From: JAGQZY01 sp964588335
Lineage (GTDB): Bacteria > Bdellovibrionota > Bdellovibrionia > Bdellovibrionales > JAGQZY01
Direction of reading: 5' to 3'
NCBI GenBank assembly: GCA_964588335.1
Contig: CAZPOV010000005.1
Location: forward strand, 124,001-188,000
DNA: 64,000 nucleotides
Below the pieces are notes generated by a model. The model had not been told where the DNA came from, did not search any database, and worked only from the letters and a program-made list of their open reading frames with translations. Positions 9,409-20,700 of this stretch are shown here, piece after piece (the first letter of the stretch is position 1; each line of letters starts with the position of its first letter). Position numbers and translations under genes: made by a program.

Positions 9409-9420
9409 TGCAGCAGGGAT

Positions 9421-9479
9421 GGCTAAAACCTTAAAGTTTTAGCCCTTGCGATTCAGGCTGAGGTTGAAAAACACCTCAG
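9421..9479 (+). other. Two hairpins in the rpsA 3' region
   Basis: A perfect 9-bp stem (ggctaaaac at 9421-9429 with gttttagcc at 9436-9444, 6-nt loop) is followed by a 7-bp stem (ctgaggt at 9458-9464 with acctcag at 9473-9479). Neither is followed by a T run, so they are not classical terminators. They may protect the 3' end of the rpsA mRNA or assist the terminator further downstream. The function is inferred only from structure. Confidence 0.4.
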
Positions 9480-9520
9480 TTGAGTTTCACGGGCCTGAGC
9501 CATCGCAGCAAATAAAGACA

Positions 9521-9545
9521 GCCACTCCTAGAGTGGCTTTTTTTT
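9521..9545 (+). terminator. Rho-independent terminator after rpsA
   Basis: A 7-bp GC-rich stem (gccactc / gagtggc) with a 3-nt loop is followed immediately by eight T residues. This is a textbook intrinsic terminator on the plus strand, and it separates rpsA from the HIT-protein gene that starts at 9584. Confidence 0.9.
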
Positions 9546-9583
9546 GATATAAAGAACCGTGTACCTTTGGGTGAGGGAAGTGG

Positions 9584-10138
9584 ATGAAAAAGAAATCAAC
9601 CAAGAAATTGCAGTCGGACATTTGGCCGAATGAGCGAGATGTCATCGAAAGTCCTCATCGTTTGCAATACGTTCGGAAAGTGATCAAACCCCAAGGGTGT
9701 GTTTTCTGTAGTGCGGCCAAGAATGCAAAAGTTCCTGAATCCTTAGTGCTATTTAGCAACCGTTCGATGATGGTGTTGCTTAATAAATACCCCTACAACA
9801 ATGGGCATCTGTTGGTGACTCCGAAAAAGCATATCGCCGAGTTCGACAAAGCTTCGGATAAACTGATTACAGATATGCAGATTCTAACTAAGCATAGCAT
9901 TAAAATATTAAAGAAGGTTTACAGCCCTCATGGCTTCAATACGGGCATGAATTTGGGGCGAGTGGCAGGTGCCGGAATTCCTGATCATTTGCACTACCAC
10001 ATTATTCCTCGCTGGGGTGGCGACACCAATTTCTTTCCCCTGATCGCTCAAACCAAGTTAGTGATCGAAACCACCGAACAAAGCTATGGGCAGTTGCGCC
10101 CTCATTTTCAAAAATTGGAGAAGAAAAATGTCATTTAA
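9584..10138 (+). CDS. HIT-family nucleotide hydrolase/transferase
   Basis: 184-residue histidine-triad protein. The triad HLHYHIIPRW places H135, H137 and H139 at the nucleotide phosphate site; a CxxC pair (C39, C42) in GCVFC could bind zinc as in many HIT proteins. The NNGHLLVTPKKH segment is also typical. Its size and the extended N- and C-terminal ends resemble the bacterial and archaeal Ap4A-phosphorylase-like HIT branch more than the short HinT type, so a dinucleoside polyphosphate or adenylated substrate is likely but unproven. The 3' end overlaps the epimerase gene by 11 nt. Confidence 0.85.
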   Translation: MKKKSTKKLQSDIWPNERDVIESPHRLQYVRKVIKPQGCVFCSAAKNAKVPESLVLFSNRSMMVLLNKYPYNNGHLLVTPKKHIAEFDKASDKLITDMQILTKHSIKILKKVYSPHGFNTGMNLGRVAGAGIPDHLHYHIIPRWGGDTNFFPLIAQTKLVIETTEQSYGQLRPHFQKLEKKNVI

Positions 10139-10538
10139 AATTCGATTGGACCATATAGGTGTAGCCACCAAAGAAGTCAGTGACGGTAATTTTTTTGAAA
10201 TCCTTGGGCTTAAAAAAGGGGGGGTCGAAGAGGTGCCAACCGAAAATGTTAAAGTCGGCTTTTATGGTACCGAAAACAATGCCAATATTGAACTTTTAGA
10301 GCCGACCAGCGATGACAGCCCCATTGCCAAGTTTCTCGATAAAAGAGGGCCGGGGATTCATCATATTTGTTTTCGAGTCGAAGGAATTGATGAGATGGTT
10401 CAGATGCTAAAAGACAAGGGTGTGCAGTTAATTAATGAAGAGCCGCGGCCGGGAGCTCACAATTGCCGAGTGGTTTTTATTCACCCAAAATCAACGGGTG
10501 GCGTGCTTGTTGAGCTGAGCGAAAAGGCGGGTGTGTGA
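10128..10538 (+). CDS. mce: Methylmalonyl-CoA epimerase
   Basis: 136-residue vicinal-oxygen-chelate (glyoxalase-fold) protein, which interconverts the 2R and 2S forms of methylmalonyl-CoA in propionate or odd-chain and branched amino-acid breakdown. Metal-ligand positions match the family: H9 in LDHIGVA, the histidine pair H78/H79 in GIHHICF, and E129 in LVELSE. I chose the ATG at 10128 because it follows GGAG at 10117 and begins directly with the conserved strand; upstream in-frame codons would lie inside the HIT gene. No methylmalonyl-CoA mutase or propionyl-CoA carboxylase is in the window. The stop overlaps the rhomboid start. Confidence 0.9.
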   Translation: MSFKIRLDHIGVATKEVSDGNFFEILGLKKGGVEEVPTENVKVGFYGTENNANIELLEPTSDDSPIAKFLDKRGPGIHHICFRVEGIDEMVQMLKDKGVQLINEEPRPGAHNCRVVFIHPKSTGGVLVELSEKAGV

Positions 10539-11317
10539 AAGGTTCAAACAATCCCGGTATGCAGTTTCAAGTGGTGCCCATAAGTCCTTGGGTTAAGAAG
10601 CTGATCATTGCCAACGTCGGCATTTGGTTTTTTGTGCAATTGATTTTAGAGAAGGTCATTCTTGGCTCGCCGGTTGTCACTAGTTTTTTAAGTTTCACTC
10701 CCAAACTGACCCTTGAATACTTCTTTATTTGGCAGCCTTTTACATACATGTTCCTTCATTCCCTTAATATTTTTCATGTTCTTTTGAATATGATTTCTCT
10801 TTGGTTTTTTGGTTCTGAGTTGGAGTACCGCTGGGGCTGGAGAAGCTTTCTCTACTATTATCTGGCCTGTGGGGTGGGGGCGGCCGTTATTTATTTTGTC
10901 GCTGTCATCGTGGTCGGTTTGGTCCAGGGCTCCGAGCCCCTGGTATACAACGTACCTGTTCTTGGAGCGTCCGGAGCTGTTTTTGGCATTTTGCTGGCCT
11001 ACGGTATTTTGTTCGGAGACCGAATCATTTACTTTTTTGGAGTGTTTCCGATGAAGGCCCGCTATTTCATTATGCTTATTGGTGGAATCGAAGTGGTGTC
11101 ATTGGTGAGTGATGGTATGGGCGGCTCGCAAGTCGCCAACATGGCTCATATTGGGGGTCTTCTAACTGGTTATATTTATTTACTTTTTTGGACACGATGG
11201 CAGCAAAAACGCTGGCGAGGAGCCAAAAAGAGCAAGGCTAGACGTAATTTGCGTTTGGTGGTAAACAATAGCGAGAAAAAAGACGATTCGAGTGATGGCC
11301 CAAAATATTGGAACTAA
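10535..11317 (+). CDS. Rhomboid-family intramembrane serine protease
   Basis: 260-residue polytopic inner-membrane protein of the rhomboid (S54) family. The catalytic dyad is visible: S146 in GASGAVFG and H205 in MAHIGG, plus the TM2 motif HVLLN (H81, N85) that stabilises the oxyanion. About six transmembrane segments are followed by a basic, cytosolic C-terminal tail (KKSKARR). The GTG start overlaps the epimerase stop (GTGA); an ATG eight codons in is an alternative. Substrates are unknown; rhomboids cut single-pass membrane proteins or participate in membrane-protein quality control. Confidence 0.9.
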   Translation: MKGSNNPGMQFQVVPISPWVKKLIIANVGIWFFVQLILEKVILGSPVVTSFLSFTPKLTLEYFFIWQPFTYMFLHSLNIFHVLLNMISLWFFGSELEYRWGWRSFLYYYLACGVGAAVIYFVAVIVVGLVQGSEPLVYNVPVLGASGAVFGILLAYGILFGDRIIYFFGVFPMKARYFIMLIGGIEVVSLVSDGMGGSQVANMAHIGGLLTGYIYLLFWTRWQQKRWRGAKKSKARRNLRLVVNNSEKKDDSSDGPKYWN

Positions 11318-11329
11318 AGGAGTTTAGGG

Positions 11330-11599
11330 ATGTCGTATTTGCAAAACCAGATGAATGCTTTGAGATTTGATAAGCGCTTATTGGAAATGAACTTAAAAAG
11401 CGGCATCATCACTAGGGAGGAATACGACCAATTTGTAACCGACCTAAAAGATGACAAAGCCAACGCGACTCAACTCGACCTTGCGACCGAGGCTGAGGAA
11501 AGCCAAAATGCAGGTCAAAATGAGACACGATCGGAAGAGTTGACCAACCAATCTTCACCAATGCCGACCAATACTGATCCATTCGGTTCTGGATTTTGA
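11330..11599 (+). CDS. Small acidic protein of unknown function
   Basis: 89 residues, starting at an ATG 12 nt after the rhomboid stop and preceded by AAAGGAG. The N-terminal ~45 residues look helical (MNALRFDKRLLEMNLKSG, then an ITREEYDQF segment resembling the short helical SHOCT-like motif), while the C-terminal half is low-complexity, rich in E, N, Q, S and T. I do not recognise a family with confidence. Its good ribosome-binding site, its place in the HIT-mce-rhomboid operon and the terminator right after it support it being a real gene. Confidence 0.6.
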   Translation: MSYLQNQMNALRFDKRLLEMNLKSGIITREEYDQFVTDLKDDKANATQLDLATEAEESQNAGQNETRSEELTNQSSPMPTNTDPFGSGF

Positions 11600-11623
11600 T
11601 CCAATTTGAAACATTGGTTGAAA

Positions 11624-11651
11624 AAAAAGGTCACCGTGGGTGGCCTTTTTT
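11624..11651 (+). terminator. Rho-independent terminator
   Basis: A-rich lead, stem aaggtcacc / ggtggcctt with one G-T wobble and a 3-nt loop, then a run of T. It closes the HIT-mce-rhomboid transcript. Being A-rich on one side and T-rich on the other it could also act in the opposite direction. Confidence 0.8.
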
Positions 11652-11765
11652 GTTTCAAAATAGGAAAAAACCAGACCCCAGATCCCATAGACATAGGTCT
11701 GGTATTGGGTTTTATTAAAATGAGCCAATTGTTCTTAAAATTATTCTCTATCTATCAACAATCTA

Positions 11766-11792
11766 TTCAGTTTTTCGATAACGGGCCGATAA
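11766..11792 (+). promoter_or_regulatory. FliA (sigma-28)-like promoter of the giant fibre gene
   Basis: TTCAGTTT (11766-11773), 11 nt, GCCGATAA (11785-11792). Against the enterobacterial FliA consensus TAAAGTTT-N11-GCCGATAA this is six of eight at -35, exact spacing, and eight of eight at -10. The next gene's GTG start is only 6 nt downstream of the -10 element, exactly where transcription would begin, and no Shine-Dalgarno sequence is present; this implies a leaderless mRNA. Confidence 0.65.
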
Positions 11793-11798
11793 GAATAT

Positions 11799-14700
11799 GT
11801 GCACGTAATCGAACGAATTTTCATTTCACTTATTTTAGCCTTCCTGTTGGGAATCCCTTCAGCCTTAGCGGCTCCCGCTAATTTTTCTTATCAAGGTCAA
11901 ATTGTAAAACCCAATGGCCAAGCGCTTGAAGCCAGCAACGTCACTTTCTATATTGAAATTCTATCTCCGGCACCCAGTGAGTGTGTTTTGTATGAGGAGT
12001 ATCACACCCTCAACATGACAGGCTCCAATGGTATTTTTGCTTTCGAAGTTGGAGATGGGACCCAAAGTGGATCCGACTACGAAGATGTGAACTCGTTGAC
12101 CGATGCTCTTTCCAACTCGATTGGTACTATCAGTCCCACAACCTGTGTTGTTGGCCCGAACTATACACCAAGCGCTGGGGACGGACGCCAGATGCGGGTG
12201 ACATTTGATGATGGCAGTGGCCCCAACACTCTTGCCACCAATCATCAAATCCTTAGCGTTCCTTACGCCGACAGTGCCTCGAGCGTCGATGGATTAACCT
12301 CTGCTGACATTCTTAGAATCAATAACGGTGGAAGCTTTGTTTTAACCCAAGCCAACCTTGAATGGATCTTTGCCAACGGGGCTCGCTATGCCGAGTTACA
12401 AGCCCTAATTGATGGAACCAGCACTCAATATCTAACGGCCACACCGACGGGTGATGTGTCCATGAACTCACAAAAGATCATTAACGTCGCTGATCCGACA
12501 GCTGCCAACGATGCTGCTAACAAAAATTATGTCGATACCAATATCGCTGGACAGCCCACTGATGCTGCAACTCTCAGTGGTTTGGCCGGAGCTGAAAACG
12601 GTCACGTGATGTACTGGAACGGCACCGAGTGGACAGCCGGAGCGCCTGCGGGTGACTCCACAAAACTTCCTTTAGCTGGTGGAACCATGAGTGGTGCTAT
12701 CAACATGGGGAACCAAGACATCACAAACGGTAACAATATCACAGCCAACGGCGCTGTTAGTGCCAATGGATTGAGTACGGGAACGAACTTAGCTTTTTAC
12801 AACACCGGAAACTATGTCGGTTTCCAAGCGCCTGCTGGAGCCTCTGACCTGATTTGGACTCTTCCTGGTGCTGACGGAACTGCCAATCAAGCTTTAAGCA
12901 CAAACGGTTCTGGGATTTTATCTTGGAGAAGCTACGTCGAAACAGCTTCGAATCAAGGTGCTGGTGGTGTCGGACCTTATAAACAATTGAACGCTGGTGA
13001 TTTAGAATTTAAAAACATCAACGCCGGCTCCAATAAAGTCACCGTCACTGATGATGTGGGTAACGATGAAATCGATATTGATGTGGATGAATCCAATTTT
13101 AATCCAGCATTGATTCCAAACACTGCCGCAGGCGACATTGCCGCTGGCAACGTTCAAGCTGCGATTAATGAATTAGACACCGAGAAAGTCGCTATCGCCG
13201 GTGACGCCATGACGGGTGCATTAACGATGAACGCGCAAAACGAAGTGCGTTTTGCTGATAGTGATTCTAGCAACTACGTGGGATTTGCCGCACCAGCTGC
13301 TGTTGGCGCGGACCTCATTTGGACTCTTCCTGATGCTGATGGAACTAACGGTCAAATTCTTTCAACCGATGGGGCTGGAAACCTTGTTTGGATCTCAGGA
13401 GCGGTTGGCGATATCACGGGTGGATCAAGCCTTGGTGCTGGTGTTTCAGTTTACAAAAATGAAAACGCTGGAGTTTTGGAATTTGCTTCTATTAATGCAG
13501 GTTCCAACAAAGTGACTGTAACAAATGATGCAGGACTTGAAGTCGACATCGATGTTGATGAAACTAATTTCGATCCAACAGCTATTCCGAACAACGCCGC
13601 TGGCAACATTGCAGCCACCACTTTGCAAGGCGCTATCAATGAATTGGATGCAGAAAAACTAAGCGATGTCACCGGATCGGCTCTCGCCGACGGAACCGTT
13701 TGGCTCGGTGATGGCACAAACTTGGCGCAAGAGGTGACTCTTTCTGGAGATGCCACTTTAGCCAACGACGGAACTTTAACTGTTGCGAATAATGCGATTA
13801 CCAGTGCAAAAATCAATGACGGCGAAATTGTCGATGCTGATATTTCTGCTACTGCTGATATAACACGAACCAAACTGGCGACAGGTTCAATCAATCGCAT
13901 TGTTATCAATGACGGCTCAGGAGAGATTGCAGAGGCAGCCGCGATCACTGGAAATCGCGTGCTGACTTCTGATGCTAATGGCTTACCAGTAGCCAGTAGC
14001 GTTTCAGATACTGAGTTGGGTTATCTCGACAACGTAACAAGCGACGTACAAACACAAATTGATGGTAAAGTGGCGAGAGCTGGCGATGCGATGACGGGTG
14101 CACTGACCCTGAATGCCCAAAACGAAGTGCGCTTTGCTGATAGTGATTCTAGTAACTATGTGGGATTTGCCGCACCGGCTGCTGTTGGAGCGGACCTCAT
14201 TTGGACTCTTCCCGACAGTGATGGAACTAACGGTCAGGTTTTAACCACCGATGGCTCTGGAAACTTAATTTGGGCCTCGGGCGCTGTTGGCGATATCACG
14301 GGCGGATCAAGCCTTGGCTTGGGCGTTTCAGTTTATAAAAATGAAAACGCCGGAGTTTTGGAATTTGCTTCTATTAATGCCGGTTCCAACAAAGTAACTA
14401 TAACAGATGATGCTGGAGTTGAAATAGACATCGATGTTGATGAAACTAATTTCGATCCAACAGCTATTCCGAACAACGCCGCTGGCAACATTGCAGCCAC
14501 CACTTTACAAGGGGCTATCAATGAATTGGATACAGAAAAACTTAGTGATGTCACCGGTTCGGCTCTAGCCGACGGAACCGTTTGGGTCGGTGACGGCTCC
14601 AACCAAGCCCAAGAAGTTTCTGTGACTGGTGATGTGGCTATGTCCAACACCGGAGCGACAACAATCCAAGCCAATGCTGTTGAAAGCTCAATGATTCTTG

Positions 14701-17700
14701 ACGGCGAAATCGTCGACGCCGATATCAGTGGCACGGCCGCCATTGCTCGCACGAAGGTGGCTAATGGTGCCGCCAACCGACTTGTCGTAAACGATGGTTC
14801 AGGTGCCCTCAGTGATGCCGCAGCGATCACCGGCAACCGTGCTTTAACCAGTGATATCAATGGAATCCCGGTGGCCTCCAGTGTGACCAGCACGGAACTT
14901 GGATATTTAAGTGGTGTCACCAGTGCTCTACAAACCCAGTTAGATGGAAAAGTAGCCCTCGCCGGTGATACAATGACTGGTCAGTTATTGATAGACGGTG
15001 GAGCGGATGAAGTGCAATTCGCTATTGAAGGTGACACTTTACAGACAGCTAATCTTGTTGAAATTCGAAACTCGGCCTCAACAGTGATAGCCAGTGTGTC
15101 GGCTGATGGTTCAGTCAGTGCGGCCACCGATTTAACAACGAAATCCTATGTCGACACCGCTATTAGTGGAATCAGCACCGACGAAATCGCCGATGCTGAC
15201 AACAACACAAAAATCCAAGTCGAAGAAGGTGCGAATGATGACACCATTCGTTTTGATACCGCAGGTACTGAAAGAATGGTGGTCGACGCGACCGGAAACG
15301 TTGGTATCGGAACAGCCACTCCAGCTACGATTTTAGATATTGAAGGAACAATTCAGATTGGAGATGGAGGCGAGACCTGTAGTGTGGCCGCCAATGCCGG
15401 TATGATCCGCTACAACGCTGGAAATATTGACTATTGTAATGGTTCAGCGTGGACGACGTTGGGAATTAGTGGAGCTGGATTGACCAATTTAAATGGTCAG
15501 ACCGGAAGCACACAAAACTTTGCTGTCGACGCTGCGGGTACCGCACCAGCTATTAACAGTGCTACTGACACTCACACTTTAAGTATTCCATTAGCCAGTG
15601 GAGCCGGTGTGACCAGCGGTACGATCTCAAAAACAGACTACGATGCATTCAATGCAAAACTTGATAGCGTGGTTGGAGAGACCTTGAACTCAGCCCAGTT
15701 TTGGGTGGGTGATGCAACCAACGCTGCTGCGGCTGTGACCATGAGTGGTGATGCCACTATGGACAATGCCGGAGCCTTAACAATAGCAAACGATGCAATT
15801 ACAAGTGCCAAGATTAACGATGGAACGATCGTTGATGCCGATATTAGCGCCACTGCCGATATCGCCAGATCCAAACTGGCGGCTGGCTCGGCCAACCGCT
15901 TGATCGTTAACGATGGAACCGGTGAAATATCAGAAGCCGCAGCGATCACTGGCAACCGCGCTCTTGCTAGTGACGTTAATGGAATCCCGGTGGCTTCAAG
16001 TGTGACAGACACAGAACTTGGATATTTAAGTGGTGTGACGAGTGCTCTTCAAACCCAGATTGATGGCAAAGTAGCCCTTGCCGGTGATACCATGACTGGT
16101 CAACTCCTCATTGATGGTGGAGCTGACGAAGTGCAGTTGGCCATCGAGGGTGATTTATTACAAACTGCAAATTTGGTTGAACTAAGAAATTCAAGCTCAG
16201 TAGTCGTTGCCAGTGTGTCGGCCGATGGTTCAGTCAGTGCGGCAACGGATTTAACAACCAAAGCCTATGTTGATTCTGCTGTCAGTGGAATCAGTACCGA
16301 CGAAATTGCTGACGCAGATAACAATACAAAAATCCAAGTTGAAGAAGGTGCTAACGACGACACGATCCGTTTTGATACTGCTGGTACGGAGAGAATGATT
16401 ATTGATCCATCAGGAAACGTTGGAGTGGGAACCACAAGTCCAACAGCTAGATTTCATTCTTATAATGAATTAGCGAGTGCAGCTGCGGTAGGTGTTGAAG
16501 GTCAAAATATGATCTACTCTGGAGCGAGCACAAACGTAATAGGGGTTGAGGGATACTCATACATTGATGGGGCTGCCACCACAGCCTCTACTGTCTATGG
16601 TGGTCGTTTCAATGCTCGTGCGCAAAATTCGGCAACTTCAACCAGTATGGTTGGTGTTCAAGGACAAGTACAGTCGGTGGGTGGAACTCCCTCTGAAATA
16701 TTTGGTGGACGCTTTGGCGCTGTTGGTTTCGCAAATACAGGGTACGGGGTTTATATCGAAGATATCTCCGGAACTGCGCAATATGGTCTTTATCAAGCGG
16801 GTGCAACGGATTTAAACTATTTTGCCGGCAACGTAGGTATTGGCACAGATACCCCTGCTACCATTCTTGATATCGAGGGAACCATTCAAATCGGAGATGG
16901 AGGCGAGACCTGTAGCGTAGCGGCAAACGCCGGTATGATTCGCTACAACGCTGGAAATCTTGATTATTGTAATGGCTCGGCTTGGACAACTCTTGGAGTC
17001 AGCGGAGCTGGACTGACCAATTTGAATGGTCAGACTGGCAGCACGCAAAACTTTGCTGTCGATGCCGCGGGTACCGCACCTGCTATTAACAGTGTTACTG
17101 ACACTCACACTTTAAGTATTCCACTAGCCAGTGGTGTTGGAGTGACCAGTGGTACGATTTCTAAAGCCGACTATGATGCCTTCAGTGCAAAACTTGATAG
17201 CGTGGTTGGTGAGACTTTGACTTCAGCCCAGTTCTGGGTAGGTGATGCAACCAACGCTGCTGCGGCTGTGACCATGAGTGGTGATGCCACCATGGACAAT
17301 GCGGGTGCGTTGACAATAGCTAATAATGCTATTACGAGTGCCAAAATCAACGATGGTGAAATTGTGGACGCCGATATTAGCGCCACCGCTGATATTACAA
17401 GAACGAAATTAGCTGCAGGCACAGCAAACCGTTTGATCGTCAACGATGGAACCGGTGAGATCGCTGAAGCAGCTGCAATCACTGCTAGTCGTGCTTTGGC
17501 TAGTGATGCCAATGGTATTCCAGTGGCTTCAAGTGTGACAGACACAGAACTTGGATACTTAAGCGGTGTGACGAGTGCTCTTCAAACCCAGCTTGATGGA
17601 AAAGTGGCCCTTGCTGGGGACACCATGACGGGGCAACTCCTCATTGATGGTGGAGCCGACGAAGTCCAATTCGCTGTAGAAGGTGACTTGCTTCAAACCG

Positions 17701-20700
17701 CCAACCTTGTTGAAATTAGAAATTCGACCTCTACAGTCGTTGCCAGCGTGTCGGCTGATGGATCCGTGATTGCGGCTACCGACCTTACAACCAAAGCTTA
17801 TGTTGACACTGCCGTTAGTGGAATCAGTACCGATGAGATCGCTGATGCTGATAACAATACAAAAGTTCAAGTTGAAGAAGGTGCTAACGACGATACTATT
17901 CGTTTCGATACCGCAGGCATTGAAAGAATGGTGGTAGACGCGTCCGGAAATGTCGGGATTGGAACAATAAATCCATCTGAAAAACTAGATGTCGAGGGGC
18001 GAATCCTTGCTGGTCCAAAAGGTGTTCTAGGCGGCGACGGCGGATCTATAGTTTTCGAGGAGCTGGCAGGCAACGGGACTAACTTTGTTGGCTTTAGAGC
18101 GCCAGACGCGATCTCAGCCGATTTGGTTTGGGAGCTTCCAGAATCTGACGGAACGTCAGGACAAGTCTTAGAAACAGACGGTTCAGGGACCTTAAGCTGG
18201 AGTGACAAGTTTTCGGTAGGTGCTGACAGTCTTGATTTCAGCGACTTTACAGATACCATGACATTAGACGCAACGACGACAGTCGACATGGACACTAATA
18301 CCGCCAATTTGAACTTCGATTCTGGAACTCTATTTATTGATGCAGTTAATAATCGCGTTGGAATCGGTGTATCCACTCCAACCTTTTTATTGACCGTGAA
18401 TGGAACTGCGAAAGTGGATCAAATCTCCATTGGGAATAACTCTCCTCTTTGGCGACTCGATGAGGAGGCGACTGAGGACTTTACAATTGGTTATAATTCA
18501 GTCGAGTATTTGCGAATTTTAGATACTGGTGAAGTCGGTATTGGTACCGCAACTCCCGTAACGATGTTAGACGTCGAAGGAACAATTCAGATTGGTGATA
18601 GTGGAGAAACCTGTAGTGTCGCTGCGAATGCCGGTATGATCCGCTACAACGCTGGAAATATTGACTATTGTAACGGTTCAGCGTGGACGACACTGGGAGT
18701 CAGCGGAGCTGGATTGACTAACCTCAATGGTCAAACCGGAAGCACGCAAAACTTTGCTGTCGATGCCGCGGGTACCGCTCCTGCTATTAACAGTGCTACT
18801 GACACTCACACTTTAAGTATTCCACTAGCCAGTGGAGCGGGTGTGACCAGTGGTACCATTTCAAAAACAGAGTATGATGCCTTTGATGCCAAGCTCGATA
18901 GCGTGGTTGGCGAGACATTGAACTCAGCCCAATTTTGGGTAGGTGATGGAACCAATGCTGCCGCGGCCGTGACCATGAGTGGTGATGCCACCATGGACAA
19001 TGCCGGTGCCTTAACAATTGCTAACGACGCGATTACCAGTGCTAAAATCAGCGATGGAACAATCGTTGATGCTGACATATCTGCGACAGCTGATATTGCA
19101 AGATCCAAGCTGGCTGCAGGCACCGCTAACCGATTGATTGTTAACGATGGAACCGGTGAGATTTCAGAAGCGGCCGCGATCACAGCCAGCCGTGCTCTTA
19201 CCAGTGATGCCAATGGAATTCCAGTGGCATCAAGTGTTACATCAACAGAATTGGGTTACCTCAGTGGTGTGACAAGTGCTTTACAAACCCAGTTAGATGG
19301 AAAAGTAGCCCTCGCCGGTGATACCATGACTGGTCAACTCCTCATTGATGGTGGAGCCGACGAAGTCCAACTCGCTATTGAAGGTGACTTACTGCAAACC
19401 GCCAATCTTGTTGAAATTAGAAATTCTACCTCAACGGTTGTTGCCAGTGTGTCGGCTGATGGTTCCGTGAGTGCGGCAACGGATTTAACAACCAAAGCCT
19501 ATGTTGATTCTGCTGTTAGTGGTATCAGCACCGACGAGATTGCCGATGCTGATAACAACACGAAAATCCAAGTTGAAGAAGGTGCAAACGACGACACCAT
19601 CCGTTTTGATACTGCTGGAACGGAAAGAGTGGTGATCGACTCATCTGGGAGAATTGGAGTTGGTACAGCGACTCCCGCCGATGCTGTCCATATCAATGTG
19701 GCTGACTCAAAGGATGGTCTTCGCATCACAGATAATACTTCAGGTAATGGAATTCAGATACAAGGATATTACCCCTCTATAAATCTCAACCAATATTGGG
19801 ATGGATCGAACACTCGAATTATTGGAGATGGATACTCCGGTTTTATGAGTATGGATCCAGGTGTGGGTGATATAAATTTTGGTTTGAGTCCTTCGGGACT
19901 GGCCGGCAACACGGTGGGCTCGTCTTCCTTTGTTTTTAGAATAGAGAACTCTGGAAATGTTCGAGTCTTCAACAATTTAAATGTCAATGACAATTTAATT
20001 GTCAGTAATAACCTTGGACTAGGAACTTCAAACCCATCGGCAAAACTTGATGTTGAGGGGACAATTCAGATTGGTGATGGTGGTGAGACTTGTACTGTAG
20101 CTGCCAACGCCGGTTTGATTCGCTACAACTCTGGAAATATTGATTACTGTAATGGCTCAGCGTGGACGACACTGGGAGTCAGCGGAGCTGGATTGACTAA
20201 CCTCAATGGTCAAACCGGAAGCACGCAAAACTTTGCTGTCGATGCCGCGGGTACCGCTCCTGCTATTAACAGTGCTACTGACACTCACACTTTAAGTATT
20301 CCACTAGCCAGTGGAGCGGGTGTGACCAGTGGTACCATTTCAAAAACAGAGTATGATGCCTTTGATGCCAAGCTCGATAGCGTGGTTGGCGAGACATTGA
20401 ACTCAGCCCAATTTTGGGTAGGTGATGGAACCAATGCTGCCGCGGCCGTGACCATGAGTGGTGATGCCACCATGGACAATGCCGGTGCCTTAACAATTGC
20501 TAACGACGCGATTACCAGTGCTAAAATCAGCGATGGAACAATCGTTGATGCTGACATATCTGCGACAGCTGATATTGCAAGATCCAAGCTGGCTGCAGGC
20601 ACCGCTAACCGATTGATTGTTAACGATGGAACCGGTGAGATTTCAGAAGCGGCCGCGATCACAGCCAGCCGTGCTCTTACCAGTGATGCCAATGGAATTC

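Noticed and set aside
11671..11702. ccagacc / ggtctgg inverted repeat before the fibre gene
   Set aside because: Only 7 bp with an 18-nt loop; too weak for a terminator or attachment site on sequence alone.
13451..13948. Long minus-strand open frames within the fibre gene (165-195 codons, recurring at the repeats)
   Set aside because: They recur exactly where the sense gene repeats, have low-complexity S/A/V composition, and have no ribosome-binding sites. They are antisense shadows of the repeats.
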